NCBI RefSeq assembly: GCF_009910365.1 | Contig: NZ_CP036423.1 | Location: 310,001 to 374,000, forward strand | Length of the DNA: 64,000 bases | Reading direction: 5' to 3' | DNA from: Aequoribacter fuscus | Lineage (GTDB): Bacteria > Pseudomonadota > Gammaproteobacteria > Pseudomonadales > Halieaceae | Part shown: in pieces, positions 27,016 through 36,176 of the stretch | Layout: each line of letters opens with the position of its first letter | How positions within the stretch are numbered: position 1 is the first letter of the stretch | Notes under the pieces: model-generated | What the model was told of the DNA's origin: nothing | What the model saw: only the letters and a program-made list of their open reading frames with translations | Database searches by the model: none | Program-made: the position numbers and the translations under genes

Positions 27016-27732
27016 GTGAATAGCTCTATGAAAATACAGTCGATTAAGCAAGAACGTTTGTACCTTCGAGTTGCCGATCAGTTAGCAGAAAAGGTTCGTA
27101 ATGGAGAGATCAAAGAGGGTGAGCGCTTACCCTCCGAGCGAGATCTGGCATCGCTGTTTGGGGTAAGTCGTCCCACTATCCGCGAGGCGATGATTGCTCT
27201 CGAAATTGCCGATCTTGTTGAGATTCGCTCGGGTTCAGGAGTTTATGTAAAAAGACCGGAGCTAAACGACAAGTCTATGCCGGATGATGCGCCAGGCCCA
27301 CTCGAACTTATCGAAGCACGTTATTTTATAGAAGGCGAGGCTGCAGCGCTTGCCGCTCAGCGGGCAAATGATACTGATTTAGCCCTCATTGCTGGTGCCC
27401 TAGACGATATGGCGGCAGAAAACGAAGCCTCCGATGCGCACGAGGATGCCGACGAGGCGTTTCACACCTTAATTGCAATGGCGACCAAAAACAGCGCGAT
27501 GATCGCTATGATCGAGCGGCTGTGGGAGTGGCGCACGACAACGGCCATGAGCATGTTTTTTCATGAGCAGCAGCGCCAAAGTGGTATCCAGCCCTCGGTT
27601 GAAGATCACCGCCAAATCTATGAGGCCATTCGGCGTCGTGATGCTGACGCAGCACGTTCGGCAATGCATTCACACTTGGGTCGAGTGTTGTCTCAAATTG
27701 TCGACGGCGAGCTGGGCTCAGACGGCGCTTAA
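27016..27732 (+). CDS. FadR-subfamily GntR regulator of hexuronate use (UxuR/ExuR-like)
   Basis: 238 residues. Winged helix at 10-75 (YLRVADQLAEKVRNGEIKEG, SERDLASLFGVSRPTIREAM) and FCD domain at about 95-230 (EARYFIEGEAAALAA, DEAFHTLIA, EDHRQIYEAI). Known UxuR and ExuR repress uronate genes and are released by fructuronate or tagaturonate. The direct neighbourhood of uxuA and uxuB supports the same role. The start is a GTG at 27016; ATG at 27028 is an alternative, and neither has a strong ribosome site. An almost identical 20-base motif precedes both this gene and uxuA. Confidence 0.85.
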   Translation: MNSSMKIQSIKQERLYLRVADQLAEKVRNGEIKEGERLPSERDLASLFGVSRPTIREAMIALEIADLVEIRSGSGVYVKRPELNDKSMPDDAPGPLELIEARYFIEGEAAALAAQRANDTDLALIAGALDDMAAENEASDAHEDADEAFHTLIAMATKNSAMIAMIERLWEWRTTTAMSMFFHEQQRQSGIQPSVEDHRQIYEAIRRRDADAARSAMHSHLGRVLSQIVDGELGSDGA

Positions 27733-27756
27733 ACAAAATTTCACAAAACGACTTGA

Positions 27757-27776
27757 TTGGTCAGGCCACTTGACCG
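27757..27776. promoter_or_regulatory. Putative operator of hexuronate GntR regulator, copy 2 (upstream of uxuA)
   Basis: TTGGTCAGGCCACTTGACCG lies between the regulator's stop and the uxuA start, 46 bases before the ATG. Here the dyad GGTCA / TGACC is exact. The two copies form a simple regulon covering regulator and enzymes. Confidence 0.7.
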
Positions 27777-27821
27777 ATAATGCTCAGCAATACAAATTCG
27801 TGCTATGGCAAGGAATAGGCG

Positions 27822-29012
27822 ATGTTAGAAACGTGGCGATGGTTTGGTCCCTCTGATCCAGTGACGCTCAGTCAAATCCGGCAAGCCGGTGCAACCGGTA
27901 TCGTATCTGCCTTGGATCATATCCCCACAGGCGAAGCTTGGCCTCTTGTCGACATTCTCGAACGCAAGACGATTATTGAAGAGGCAGGGCTCACCTGGTC
28001 GGTTGTGGAATCGGTACCCGTTCACAACAATATCAAATCACGCACCGCCGATTATGAGCGCATGATCGAAAACTACAAAGAATCGCTGCGTAATTTGGGC
28101 AAGGCCGGCGTGCGCACGGTGTGCTACAACTTTATGCCCGTGGTCGATTGGACTCGAACGAGTCTCTCGTACAAACTGCCCAATGGTAGCGTCGCGCTAA
28201 AATTTGAGATGACTGATTTTGCGGCCTATGATCGTTATGTGCTGGAGCGTTCGGGCGCCGAAACTTCTTACACTGCTGAGGTCTTAGCGAAGGCAGGGAC
28301 ACGCTTTACGCAAATGACCGAGCAAGATGTGCAAGCGCTAGAGACCAATATCATCGCAGGGCTACCCGGCGGCGAGGGCTCGTATGATCGTGCGGGTGTA
28401 AAAGCCGCGATAGAACGTTTTGCAGAATTTGATGATGAGACCTACCGCGGGCACTTGTTTGCTTTTCTTGATGAGGTTATCCCCGTTGCGGAAGAGGCTG
28501 GCGTGGTTATGGCGATTCACCCCGATGATCCACCGTTTTCGTTATTTGGTCTACCGCGCGTGATGTCTACCGCTGACGACGCGCGTAGGTTGACCGAGCA
28601 CCTCCAAAGTCGTGCAAACGGTATTACGATGTGTGCTGGCAGCTTTGGTGCGCGGGCAGATGCGGATTTGGTCAGTTTGGTAAGGGCTTTCTCTGATCGG
28701 ATTTACTTTGTGCATCTGCGCAACATTAAGAAAGAAGCGGACGGCTCGTTTATGGAGTCAGAGCACTTGGACGGTGACAACGATATTGTGGGTATAGTCG
28801 ATGCGCTGCTCGATGAAGAAAACGCTCGTCGTGCACAATCAGAAAACTGGCTACCGATCCCAATGCGCCCTGATCACGGGCATACCATGGATGTCGACCA
28901 GCAGGCCAATACGACCCGCCCCGGCTATTCTTATGCTGGACGCATGCGTGGTCTGGCAGAGCTGCGAGGTGTCATTCATACCCTGTCTACTTTGAAGAAA
29001 ATCGCGGTCTAA
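27822..29012 (+). CDS. uxuA: Mannonate dehydratase
   Basis: Converts D-mannonate to 2-keto-3-deoxygluconate in glucuronate catabolism, Mn/Fe-dependent, cytosolic. 396 residues, the family length. TIM-barrel features: start MLETWRWFGPSDPVTL, IHPDDPPFSLFGLPRV, TMCAGSFGAR, FVHLRN, and RPDHGHTMD with metal-binding His residues near the C-terminus. AAGGA precedes the ATG by 7 bases. The gene is followed after two bases by uxuB. Later pathway genes (keto-deoxygluconate kinase, aldolase, uronate isomerase) are not in the window. Confidence 0.95.
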   Translation: MLETWRWFGPSDPVTLSQIRQAGATGIVSALDHIPTGEAWPLVDILERKTIIEEAGLTWSVVESVPVHNNIKSRTADYERMIENYKESLRNLGKAGVRTVCYNFMPVVDWTRTSLSYKLPNGSVALKFEMTDFAAYDRYVLERSGAETSYTAEVLAKAGTRFTQMTEQDVQALETNIIAGLPGGEGSYDRAGVKAAIERFAEFDDETYRGHLFAFLDEVIPVAEEAGVVMAIHPDDPPFSLFGLPRVMSTADDARRLTEHLQSRANGITMCAGSFGARADADLVSLVRAFSDRIYFVHLRNIKKEADGSFMESEHLDGDNDIVGIVDALLDEENARRAQSENWLPIPMRPDHGHTMDVDQQANTTRPGYSYAGRMRGLAELRGVIHTLSTLKKIAV

Positions 29013-29014
29013 CA

Positions 29015-30424
29015 ATGTCTAGAACAGTGCCCGCGATTGTGCATATTGGTTTGGGCGCTTTTCACCGCGCTCATCAAGCGGTGTATTTGCAGTCGTACTT
29101 CGATCGAACGGGCGATGACTCGTGGCAACTTTGCGCCGCCAATATTCGCTCCAATCAGGCGATTGTCGATGCGCTTCACAGCGCCGATCACTGCTATCCG
29201 GTTGTGGCTTACGAGTCGGAAGATACGGCGACGCTGACGAACGTGCGGGTTATAAGCGATACCCTGTTTGCGGGAAGCGATAAGTCTGTTTTGGTGCAGC
29301 GATTAATCGACCCCGCAACACGCCTAGTGACATTAACGGTCACCGAAAAGGGTTATGGATTATTGTCGAATGGTGAGGCCTTGAACCAAGAGGATCCGGC
29401 GATTGCTGCTGACTGGCAGAGCCTGGACGCGCCTAAATCGGTCCCTGGATTACTGCTGACCGCCATACACACGCGAGTGGCTCAAGGGCTTGCTCCCTTC
29501 ACTGTGTTATCTTGCGATAACCTGCCACACAATGGCAGGCGTATTCAGACCGCCGTGTGTTTGTTGGCACAGCGGCACTATCCAGAGCTGGTAGACAGTA
29601 TTCAGGCCATGAGTTTTCCGTCGAGCATGGTCGACCGCATCGTGCCCGCGGTGACAGACGAGGCTATTGCGAAATCCGTGCGCTGGGTTGGTAGGCAAGA
29701 TCCACTTGTTGTCGTGACCGAGCAATTTTCGCAATGGGTTGTCGAAGACAATTTTGGCAATGGTCGTCCTGATTGGGAGCTCGATGGCGTCACTATGGTT
29801 GACGATGTTGAACCCTATGAGACGATGAAGTTACGTCTGCTTAACGGAGCACACTCGCTCTTAGCGTACGCGGGACTCTTGCTTGGACACTTTACAGTCG
29901 ACCAGGCGATCAACGACCCAGCCTTGCGTGCCCTGGTGCTAGCCTACTTTGGCGAAGCCCGCGTTACGGTTAGGGTTGCTGTCGATCTGGACGATTATTG
30001 CTGCGCTCTACTTAAGCGCTTTGCGAACAATAGTTTGCACCACCAGTTAGCTCAGATCGCGATGGATGGCTCGCAAAAAGTGCCACAGCGGTGGTTGCGC
30101 GGCGTCATTGATCGCAGACAGCAAGGCTTGGATTCACCGATTGCGGCCCTGGCTCTCGCGTGTTGGATGGCACATCTGCGCGGAACGGGTGTAGAGGGCG
30201 CGTCTTACCCGATTAATGACCCTTTGGCGGTCAGTTTGACGCAATGCGTCGACGATGAGCCCAGCGCTTATGTCGCTAAGCTCATGGCATTGGATGGCTT
30301 GGTGCCGCTAGCCTGCCGTGACGATGATCGCTTTATCGCTCAGCTGGTTGGGAGCCTTGCGCGTGTCAGTGATTGCGCGACGACGGAAGCGCTTAAAAAA
30401 CTATTCGTTGACGCGACGCCTTAG
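29015..30424 (+). CDS. uxuB: Fructuronate reductase (mannitol dehydrogenase family)
   Basis: NADH-dependent reduction of D-fructuronate to D-mannonate, the step before UxuA. 469 residues. N-terminal Rossmann domain (IVHIGLGAFHRAHQAVYL) and the C-terminal all-alpha domain with KLRLLNGAHSLLAYAG, carrying the catalytic Lys and the NGxHS motif of long-chain mannitol dehydrogenases. The start codon is two bases after the uxuA stop, without its own strong ribosome site, so translation is probably coupled. Mannitol 2-dehydrogenase is the alternative within the family; context decides for UxuB. Confidence 0.9.
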   Translation: MSRTVPAIVHIGLGAFHRAHQAVYLQSYFDRTGDDSWQLCAANIRSNQAIVDALHSADHCYPVVAYESEDTATLTNVRVISDTLFAGSDKSVLVQRLIDPATRLVTLTVTEKGYGLLSNGEALNQEDPAIAADWQSLDAPKSVPGLLLTAIHTRVAQGLAPFTVLSCDNLPHNGRRIQTAVCLLAQRHYPELVDSIQAMSFPSSMVDRIVPAVTDEAIAKSVRWVGRQDPLVVVTEQFSQWVVEDNFGNGRPDWELDGVTMVDDVEPYETMKLRLLNGAHSLLAYAGLLLGHFTVDQAINDPALRALVLAYFGEARVTVRVAVDLDDYCCALLKRFANNSLHHQLAQIAMDGSQKVPQRWLRGVIDRRQQGLDSPIAALALACWMAHLRGTGVEGASYPINDPLAVSLTQCVDDEPSAYVAKLMALDGLVPLACRDDDRFIAQLVGSLARVSDCATTEALKKLFVDATP

Positions 30425-30444
30425 CGTCACGTCAGCTTCGCTTT

Positions 30445-31662
30445 TTAGCCCCACTGTTTGATCAGTTGTTTACCTAAGGCCATCTGGTGGACTTGATCCG
30501 GGCCGTCTGCTTGGCGGCACCAGCGGGCATAATTGAACGCATCGGCTAAAAAGTAATCGGCGGTCAAACCGCCGGCACCATGCATTTGCATGCATTTATC
30601 CAATACGTTTTGAATAGTGCGTGGCACGCCCACTTTAGCGGCGGCTATCATATCGCGCGCATCTTTGGCGCCGACTTGGTCCATTTTGTGACAGGCTTTG
30701 AGCACCAGCAATCGCGATGTCTCGATGTCAATAAAACAATCCGCAATGTCTTCTCGAACTGATTGATGCTCGGCAAGCTGTTTGCCGAAAGTTTTCCGCT
30801 GCGTTACGCGTTGGCAGGTAATCTCGAGCGCGCGTTGAGCTGCACCGATTAAACGCATGCAGTGGTGCATGCGCCCGGGGCCTAGGCGCCCTTGTGAGAT
30901 CTCAAAGCCTCGTCCTTCTCCAAGAAGAATGTTGTCTTTGGGTACGCGGCAGTTTTCGAAGCGAAGTTCAGCGTGACCGTGGGGGGCGTCGTCGTAACCC
31001 AAAGTTGTCAGTGGTCGGATAATATGGAGGCCAGGCGTGCCTTTGGGGACCAATACCTGAGACTGTTGCAGGTGGCGCGATGGATTGTTTGGGTCGGATT
31101 TTCCCATCACGATAAAAATTTCGGTCTTTTCGTACATCGCGCCGGTAATAAACCACTTGCGCCCATTGAGTACCCACTCATCCCCGTCTACCTCGATAGA
31201 GAGTTCGACGTTAGTGGCGTCACTTGACGCCACCTGAGGTTCGGTCATGGCGTAGGCAGAGCGTATCTCGCCTGCAAGTAAAGGCGTCAGCCAACGATCC
31301 CGTTGCGTTTTGGTGCCATATTTCATGAACACTTCCATATTGCCGGTGTCGGGTGCGTTACAGTTGAAAACTTCAGCACTCCATGCGACTCGTCCCATCA
31401 TCTCAGCCAATGGTGCGTAATCGAAGTTGCTCAGTCCACCAAAGTCGGTGTATTCGCCATGTGAGGGCGGGACAAACAGATTCCACAGGCCCTGTTCTTT
31501 GGCTTTTTGCTTCAGTTCTTCAACGATGGGCACCGGTGCGAAGCGGTTGTCTGCAGTGGCGAGTTGATGTTCGAAAGTGGTCTCATTCGGATAGATATAC
31601 TGGTCCATAAACTGCAGTAATTGGGTCTGAAATGCCTGGGATTGTTCGCTGAACTGGTACAT
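30445..31662 (-). CDS. Acyl-CoA dehydrogenase (ACAD10/11-like branch)
   Basis: FAD-dependent alpha,beta-dehydrogenation of an acyl-CoA. 405 residues with the full fold: AYAMTEPQVASSDATN (FAD contact), WFITGA, and R-K-TFGKQLAEHQSVR. The C-terminal end (RWCRQADGPDQVHQMALGKQ) resembles the ADGPDEVH ending of the ACAD11 group rather than the EGTxEI ending of short-chain enzymes. It lies alone between the convergent uxuB and the MmsR-like gene. The substrate is unknown; branched or long acyl chains are possible. Confidence 0.87.
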   Translation of the reverse strand: MYQFSEQSQAFQTQLLQFMDQYIYPNETTFEHQLATADNRFAPVPIVEELKQKAKEQGLWNLFVPPSHGEYTDFGGLSNFDYAPLAEMMGRVAWSAEVFNCNAPDTGNMEVFMKYGTKTQRDRWLTPLLAGEIRSAYAMTEPQVASSDATNVELSIEVDGDEWVLNGRKWFITGAMYEKTEIFIVMGKSDPNNPSRHLQQSQVLVPKGTPGLHIIRPLTTLGYDDAPHGHAELRFENCRVPKDNILLGEGRGFEISQGRLGPGRMHHCMRLIGAAQRALEITCQRVTQRKTFGKQLAEHQSVREDIADCFIDIETSRLLVLKACHKMDQVGAKDARDMIAAAKVGVPRTIQNVLDKCMQMHGAGGLTADYFLADAFNYARWCRQADGPDQVHQMALGKQLIKQWG

Positions 31663-31727
31663 GATTTTCTCCTCGTGGTGGCAGCACCATATGTCGAGAC
31701 ATTGGATTTGTACAACCGTATTTTGGT

Positions 31728-32603
31728 TTAGCCTTGCGTTGACTTGCGGTAGGTCAAAGGTGATACACCGATGGTGCGTTTAAACAATCGAGAAAAATAC
31801 AGCGGGTCGTTGTAGCCCAACGCAGCTGCTATGGCCTTTACGCTAAGAGTGCTGGCATCGAGCAATTCACAGGCGTATTCCATTTTCATGTTCAAAAAGT
31901 GCTGAATAGGCGGGTAGCCCGTCAGGCGTTTGTAACGGTTAGAAAAATGGAATTTTGATAAAAAAGTGGCTTGTGCGAGCTCATCTAAACTAATGTGGCT
32001 ATTCAGATGCTCGCGCATCAGCTGTTGTGTCGCCTCTAGGTCCAAGCCTTTCGGTGCAACTTGTTGATAGCGCGTTTGGCCAAGCTCTGTCAGCAGCAGT
32101 TTGAGTCTATTGGCTAGAGTTAAAAACGCGCTCAGGTCGTAGCCGGTTCTGGCGACGTCGAGCAAGCCTTGAAAAGCCGAGCGTAGCTGGGGGTGGTTGC
32201 CGACGTGGGTCACTCGGTAGTCTGCGTGTTGGAGCAGATAGTCGGTAAAGTCTTGCGCTTTGTTGCCTAAATAGTGAACCCAAAAGATGGTCCAAGGTGT
32301 GTTTCTTAGCGCCCTGTAGCTGTGTGCTTGCCCTTTTGGGAGTACGATGATATCGCCGGCCTCGATATCGTGTTGGTTTTGCTTGGTGGTGAGTTTCCCG
32401 CGGCCATCAACGCAATATATGATCAGGTAATCGTCATGGATTGCGCGTTGCATACGGTGGCCCTTGGCTCTAGGGTAGTAGCCCAGAGCAGTGGGGTATA
32501 GGTCTTCACTCAGCGCATGTGCTTGCATGCGCTCTAACATAAACGCTGGGCTGACGATGCGGCTGCCTTTGGGAGGCAACGGCCATTGCGATGGTAAACT
32601 CAT
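31728..32603 (-). CDS. mmsR: AraC-family regulator, probable MmsR
   Basis: 291 residues. N-terminal cupin-like effector domain (DYLIIYCVDGRGKLTTKQNQ, IEAGDIIVLPKGQAHSYRA) and a C-terminal double helix-turn-helix (ISLDELAQATFLSKFHFSNR, then LSVKAIAAALGYNDPLYFSR, ending FKRTIGVSPLTYRKS). Divergent from mmsA with 116 bases between the starts. In Pseudomonas aeruginosa the AraC-type activator MmsR sits divergently next to mmsAB and activates it in response to valine. The same arrangement supports this assignment. The name is by context, not by residue-level proof. Confidence 0.75.
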   Translation of the reverse strand: MSLPSQWPLPPKGSRIVSPAFMLERMQAHALSEDLYPTALGYYPRAKGHRMQRAIHDDYLIIYCVDGRGKLTTKQNQHDIEAGDIIVLPKGQAHSYRALRNTPWTIFWVHYLGNKAQDFTDYLLQHADYRVTHVGNHPQLRSAFQGLLDVARTGYDLSAFLTLANRLKLLLTELGQTRYQQVAPKGLDLEATQQLMREHLNSHISLDELAQATFLSKFHFSNRYKRLTGYPPIQHFLNMKMEYACELLDASTLSVKAIAAALGYNDPLYFSRLFKRTIGVSPLTYRKSTQG

Positions 32604-32719
32604 GCCAATAGGTTATTCGATAAGAGCAATATAGTCCATGTGTTTCCCAAGATCGGTAATATCGGGTCGTCAAACCTCGTGTTAGCTTAGCGTTTGTCAC
32701 GTTTATTAGAGTAAATATT

Positions 32720-34216
32720 ATGAAGCGCGTTCCTTTGTTTATTAACGGCGAGTTCGTTCAAAGTTCGTCTCAGCAGGTCATGCCCGTTATCAATCCTGCG
32801 AACCAGCAGGTCTTAGCTGAAGTGCCAATGGCGACTGCGACCGAGGTGGATTTGGCGGTGGCGTCGGCCAAAGCGGCGTTTGAGACCTGGCGTTTGGTGC
32901 CGGTGGCAGAGCGTGCGCGCGTTATGATGCGCTATCAAGCCCTGTTAAAAGAACATCATGACGAGCTGGGTGAAATTCTAGCAAATGACACTGGCAAAAC
33001 GTTTGAAGACGCCAAAGGTGATGTGTGGCGTGGAATCGAGGTAGTCGAGCAAGCGGCTAACGTACCCTCGAACATGATGGGTGAAACGGTTGCTAACGTC
33101 GCTGGCGGAATCGACACCTACAGTTATATTCAACCTTTGGGCGTGGTGGCAGGTATTACGCCGTTTAATTTTCCAGCTATGATTCCACTGTGGATGTACC
33201 CCCTAGCGATTGCTTGCGGTAATACCTTTGTTTTAAAGCCGTCTGAACAAGTGCCCCTAACCCCCATCCGTTTGATCGAATTATTCATCGAGGCTGGCGC
33301 ACCCAAAGGTGTGTTAAACATGGTTCACGGTGGCGCGGAGCAGGTCGATCAACTATTGACGCATCCTGATGTTGAAGCCGTGTCGTTTGTTGGGTCGACG
33401 CGTGTGGGTGAGTACATTTATAAAACCGCCACCGCTGCAGGCAAACGGGCCCAGTGTATGATGGGCGCTAAAAACCATATGGTGATTATGCCCGATGCTG
33501 ATCGCAATTCTACTTTGAATGCTTTGGTGGGCGCTTCGGTGGGTGCAGCGGGTCAGCGCTGTATGGCTATTTCGGTGGCTGTATTCGTCGGTGATTCGTA
33601 CGAGTGGGTCGAGGAGTTGAAAGAGCGTATGAGTAAAGCTCGACCCGGTGTCTGGAATGATGCGGGCGCCAGCTACGGCCCTATCATTTCAAAAGCGGCA
33701 CATCAGCGAGTACTTGGCCTCATTGAAAAAGGTGTCGAGCAGGGCGCGCGCTGTTTGCTCGATGGTCGCAATGTGCAAGTTGAAGATTACCCCGATGGCA
33801 ACTGGGTGGGTCCCACCCTGTTTGCGGACGTCACGACGGACATGGCGATCTACCAAGAGGAGATCTTTGGTCCTGTATTGTGCTGCATGCGGGTCGATAC
33901 CTTAGATGAGGCCATTGGTTTAATTAACCGCTGTCAGGTCGGTAACGGCACTTCTATCTTCACCGCCAGCGGTGGTGCGGCCAGACACTATCAAAGCGAG
34001 ATCAAGGTGGGTCAAGTCGGTATTAATATCCCGATTCCGGTGCCGCTTCCCTTTTTCTCGTTCACAGGATGGCGTGGTTCCTTCCGGGGTGATTTGCACG
34101 CCTATGGCAAACAGGCGGTACGTTTCTACACCGAAACGAAAACCATTACCGCAAAGTGGACGCATACCGAGGCGACCACCGGTACGCAACCTAATATGAG
34201 TATTAACTTGCGCTAG
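32720..34216 (+). CDS. mmsA: Methylmalonate-semialdehyde dehydrogenase (CoA-acylating)
   Basis: Last step of valine degradation: methylmalonate semialdehyde with CoA and NAD+ to propionyl-CoA and CO2. 498 residues, the family length. Motifs: [32 protein letters not shown], and the catalytic Cys in [24 protein letters not shown] replaces the ELGGK motif of hydrolytic aldehyde dehydrogenases, diagnostic for the CoA-acylating subfamily, and [20 protein letters not shown] is near the end. First gene of the valine operon. Confidence 0.96.
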   Translation: MKRVPLFINGEFVQSSSQQVMPVINPANQQVLAEVPMATATEVDLAVASAKAAFETWRLVPVAERARVMMRYQALLKEHHDELGEILANDTGKTFEDAKGDVWRGIEVVEQAANVPSNMMGETVANVAGGIDTYSYIQPLGVVAGITPFNFPAMIPLWMYPLAIACGNTFVLKPSEQVPLTPIRLIELFIEAGAPKGVLNMVHGGAEQVDQLLTHPDVEAVSFVGSTRVGEYIYKTATAAGKRAQCMMGAKNHMVIMPDADRNSTLNALVGASVGAAGQRCMAISVAVFVGDSYEWVEELKERMSKARPGVWNDAGASYGPIISKAAHQRVLGLIEKGVEQGARCLLDGRNVQVEDYPDGNWVGPTLFADVTTDMAIYQEEIFGPVLCCMRVDTLDEAIGLINRCQVGNGTSIFTASGGAARHYQSEIKVGQVGINIPIPVPLPFFSFTGWRGSFRGDLHAYGKQAVRFYTETKTITAKWTHTEATTGTQPNMSINLR

Positions 34217-34230
34217 AACGAGGCACTGCT

Positions 34231-35391
34231 ATGGACTTTTCCCTGAGCGATGAACAGCAAGCGTATGTCGATAGTGCCAGGGCATTTGCCCAAGCAGAGA
34301 TGGCGCCACATGCGGCTCGGTGGGACGCCGAGTCCATTTTTCCGGTAGACGTTCTGCGCCTAGCCGGCGAGATGGGCTTCATGGGTATGTACACCCCAGA
34401 GTCTGCCGGTGGCTTGGGCATGTCGCGTTTAGATGCCAGTTTGATTGTCGAAGAGCTCGCTCGGGGGTGCACGACCACGGCAGCCTTTTTGACCATTCAC
34501 AATATGGCCACGAGCATGATTGGTAAGTACGCCAATCCCGAGATCATTGAGCAATGGTGCCCTGAACTGGTTATGGGTACCAAGCTGGCATCGTACTGTT
34601 TGACTGAACCTGGCGCGGGGTCTGACGCTGCCTCACTGCGCAGCAGTGCCGTGCGTGACGGCGACCATTACGTCGTGAACGGCGCGAAAGTGTTTATCTC
34701 AGGAGCTGGGTCAACAGACGTGTTGGTTGCGATGCTTAGGACCGGTGACGCGGGTGCAAAGGGTGTGTCGGCCTTCTTGATTCCCGCCGATGCTGAGGGC
34801 ATCAGCTACGGTAAAAAAGAGGAAAAAATGGGCTGGAATGCTCAGCCTACGCGCATGATCAGCTTCGATAATGTTCGTGTACCGGTAGCGAATCGTCTTG
34901 GCAAGGAAGGGCAAGGGTTCGCTATTGCCATGGAGGGTTTAGATGGTGGCCGAATCAATATAGCCACCTGCTCGGTCGGGACTGCACAGCAGGCTTTGGT
35001 CGAAGCCACGGCCTACGTGCAGGAGCGGCAACAGTTCAATCAAAGTATCGCGGAATTCCAGGCAACACAGTTTCGCTTGGCAGATCTGCAAACCGAGCTC
35101 GTCGCGGCTCGGACTATGGTTCGTTTAGCGGCTTTTAAATTGGACGCAAACGATCCGCAAGCCACCACCTACTGCGCTATGGCTAAGCGTTTCGCGACCG
35201 ATGCGGGTTTTGATGTGTGCAACCAGGCTCTGCAGCTGTTCGGTGGTTATGGGTATATTCGTGAATATCCTATGGAGCGCTTTGTGCGCGACACTCGCGT
35301 GCATCAGATACTGGAAGGCACAAACGAAGTGATGCGGGTTATTATTGCCCGACGAATGTTAATGGAAGGCGCCTTGGAGGTCATAAAATGA
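34231..35391 (+). CDS. Isobutyryl-CoA / short-branched-chain acyl-CoA dehydrogenase
   Basis: FAD-dependent oxidation of isobutyryl-CoA to methacrylyl-CoA, inferred from operon position. 386 residues, typical short-chain ACAD length. YCLTEPGAGSDAASLRSSAV binds FAD and substrate, VFISGAG follows, GGYGYIREYPMERFVRDTRV, and the catalytic Glu in ILEGTNEVMRVI. GAGG stands 8 bases before the ATG. Its stop overlaps the next start (ATGA). Confidence 0.92.
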   Translation: MDFSLSDEQQAYVDSARAFAQAEMAPHAARWDAESIFPVDVLRLAGEMGFMGMYTPESAGGLGMSRLDASLIVEELARGCTTTAAFLTIHNMATSMIGKYANPEIIEQWCPELVMGTKLASYCLTEPGAGSDAASLRSSAVRDGDHYVVNGAKVFISGAGSTDVLVAMLRTGDAGAKGVSAFLIPADAEGISYGKKEEKMGWNAQPTRMISFDNVRVPVANRLGKEGQGFAIAMEGLDGGRINIATCSVGTAQQALVEATAYVQERQQFNQSIAEFQATQFRLADLQTELVAARTMVRLAAFKLDANDPQATTYCAMAKRFATDAGFDVCNQALQLFGGYGYIREYPMERFVRDTRVHQILEGTNEVMRVIIARRMLMEGALEVIK

Positions 35392-36176
35392 GTATAAGCC
35401 CATCAGAAAAAGTGAAAGTCGAAATCGACGGGCACACGGCCCTGATTACCATCGATAATCCGGCCGCGAATACCTGGGATGTTGAGAGTTTGCCTGCTCT
35501 GCGTGACGTGGTTGCGGCTCTAAATGCGGATCGTTCCATTTTTGCGCTGGTGATTACGGGCGCCGGTGAAAAGTTTTTTTCGGCAGGTGCGGATCTAAAA
35601 TTATTTGCCGATGGCGACCCAGCCAACGCTGAGACCATGGGGCGTCTATTTGGCGAAGCCTTCGAGGCGTTGGCGGATTTCCGTGGCGTGTCGATTGCGG
35701 CCATCAATGGCTTTGCGATGGGCGGGGGGCTTGAGGTAGCGCTAGCCTGCGATATTCGCATTGCCGAGCAACAAGCGAAAATGGCACTACCTGAGGCGCG
35801 CGTGGGTCTATTGCCTTGCGCCGGTGGTACGCAACGTTTGGCCTGGCTGGTGGGCGAAGGTTGGGCTAAGCGCATGATTTTATGCAACGAGCGGATCGAT
35901 GCAGCGACGGCCGAGCGCATTGGTTTGGTCGAGCAAGTGGTAGAGACTGGTCAGGCCTTTGACGTCGCCAAGCAATTGGCAGCTCAGGCCGCACAGCAAA
36001 GCCCGATTTCGGTCGCTATGTGCAAAGAGCTTATCCACTCGGCGCGAGATAAAGCAATAGCCGATGGTTTAGTGGGCGAGCGCGAAAAGTTCACCGCACT
36101 ATTTTCCACTGAAGATCAGCGCGAGGGCGTTAACGCCTTTTTAGAAAAGCGCGAGCCCGTATGGAAGAACGCGTGA
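35388..36176 (+). CDS. Enoyl-CoA hydratase (methacrylyl-CoA hydratase by context)
   Basis: Crotonase fold, 262 residues. GAGEKFFSAGADLKLF forms the oxyanion hole, GFAMGGGLEVALACDIRIA is the second oxyanion/active-site loop, and the catalytic acids stand at the usual place (MALPEARVGLLPCAGGTQRL). It would hydrate methacrylyl-CoA to 3-hydroxyisobutyryl-CoA. Overlaps the ACAD gene by 4 bases and the next gene by one or more bases: a tightly coupled operon. Confidence 0.9.
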   Translation: MSISPSEKVKVEIDGHTALITIDNPAANTWDVESLPALRDVVAALNADRSIFALVITGAGEKFFSAGADLKLFADGDPANAETMGRLFGEAFEALADFRGVSIAAINGFAMGGGLEVALACDIRIAEQQAKMALPEARVGLLPCAGGTQRLAWLVGEGWAKRMILCNERIDAATAERIGLVEQVVETGQAFDVAKQLAAQAAQQSPISVAMCKELIHSARDKAIADGLVGEREKFTALFSTEDQREGVNAFLEKREPVWKNA

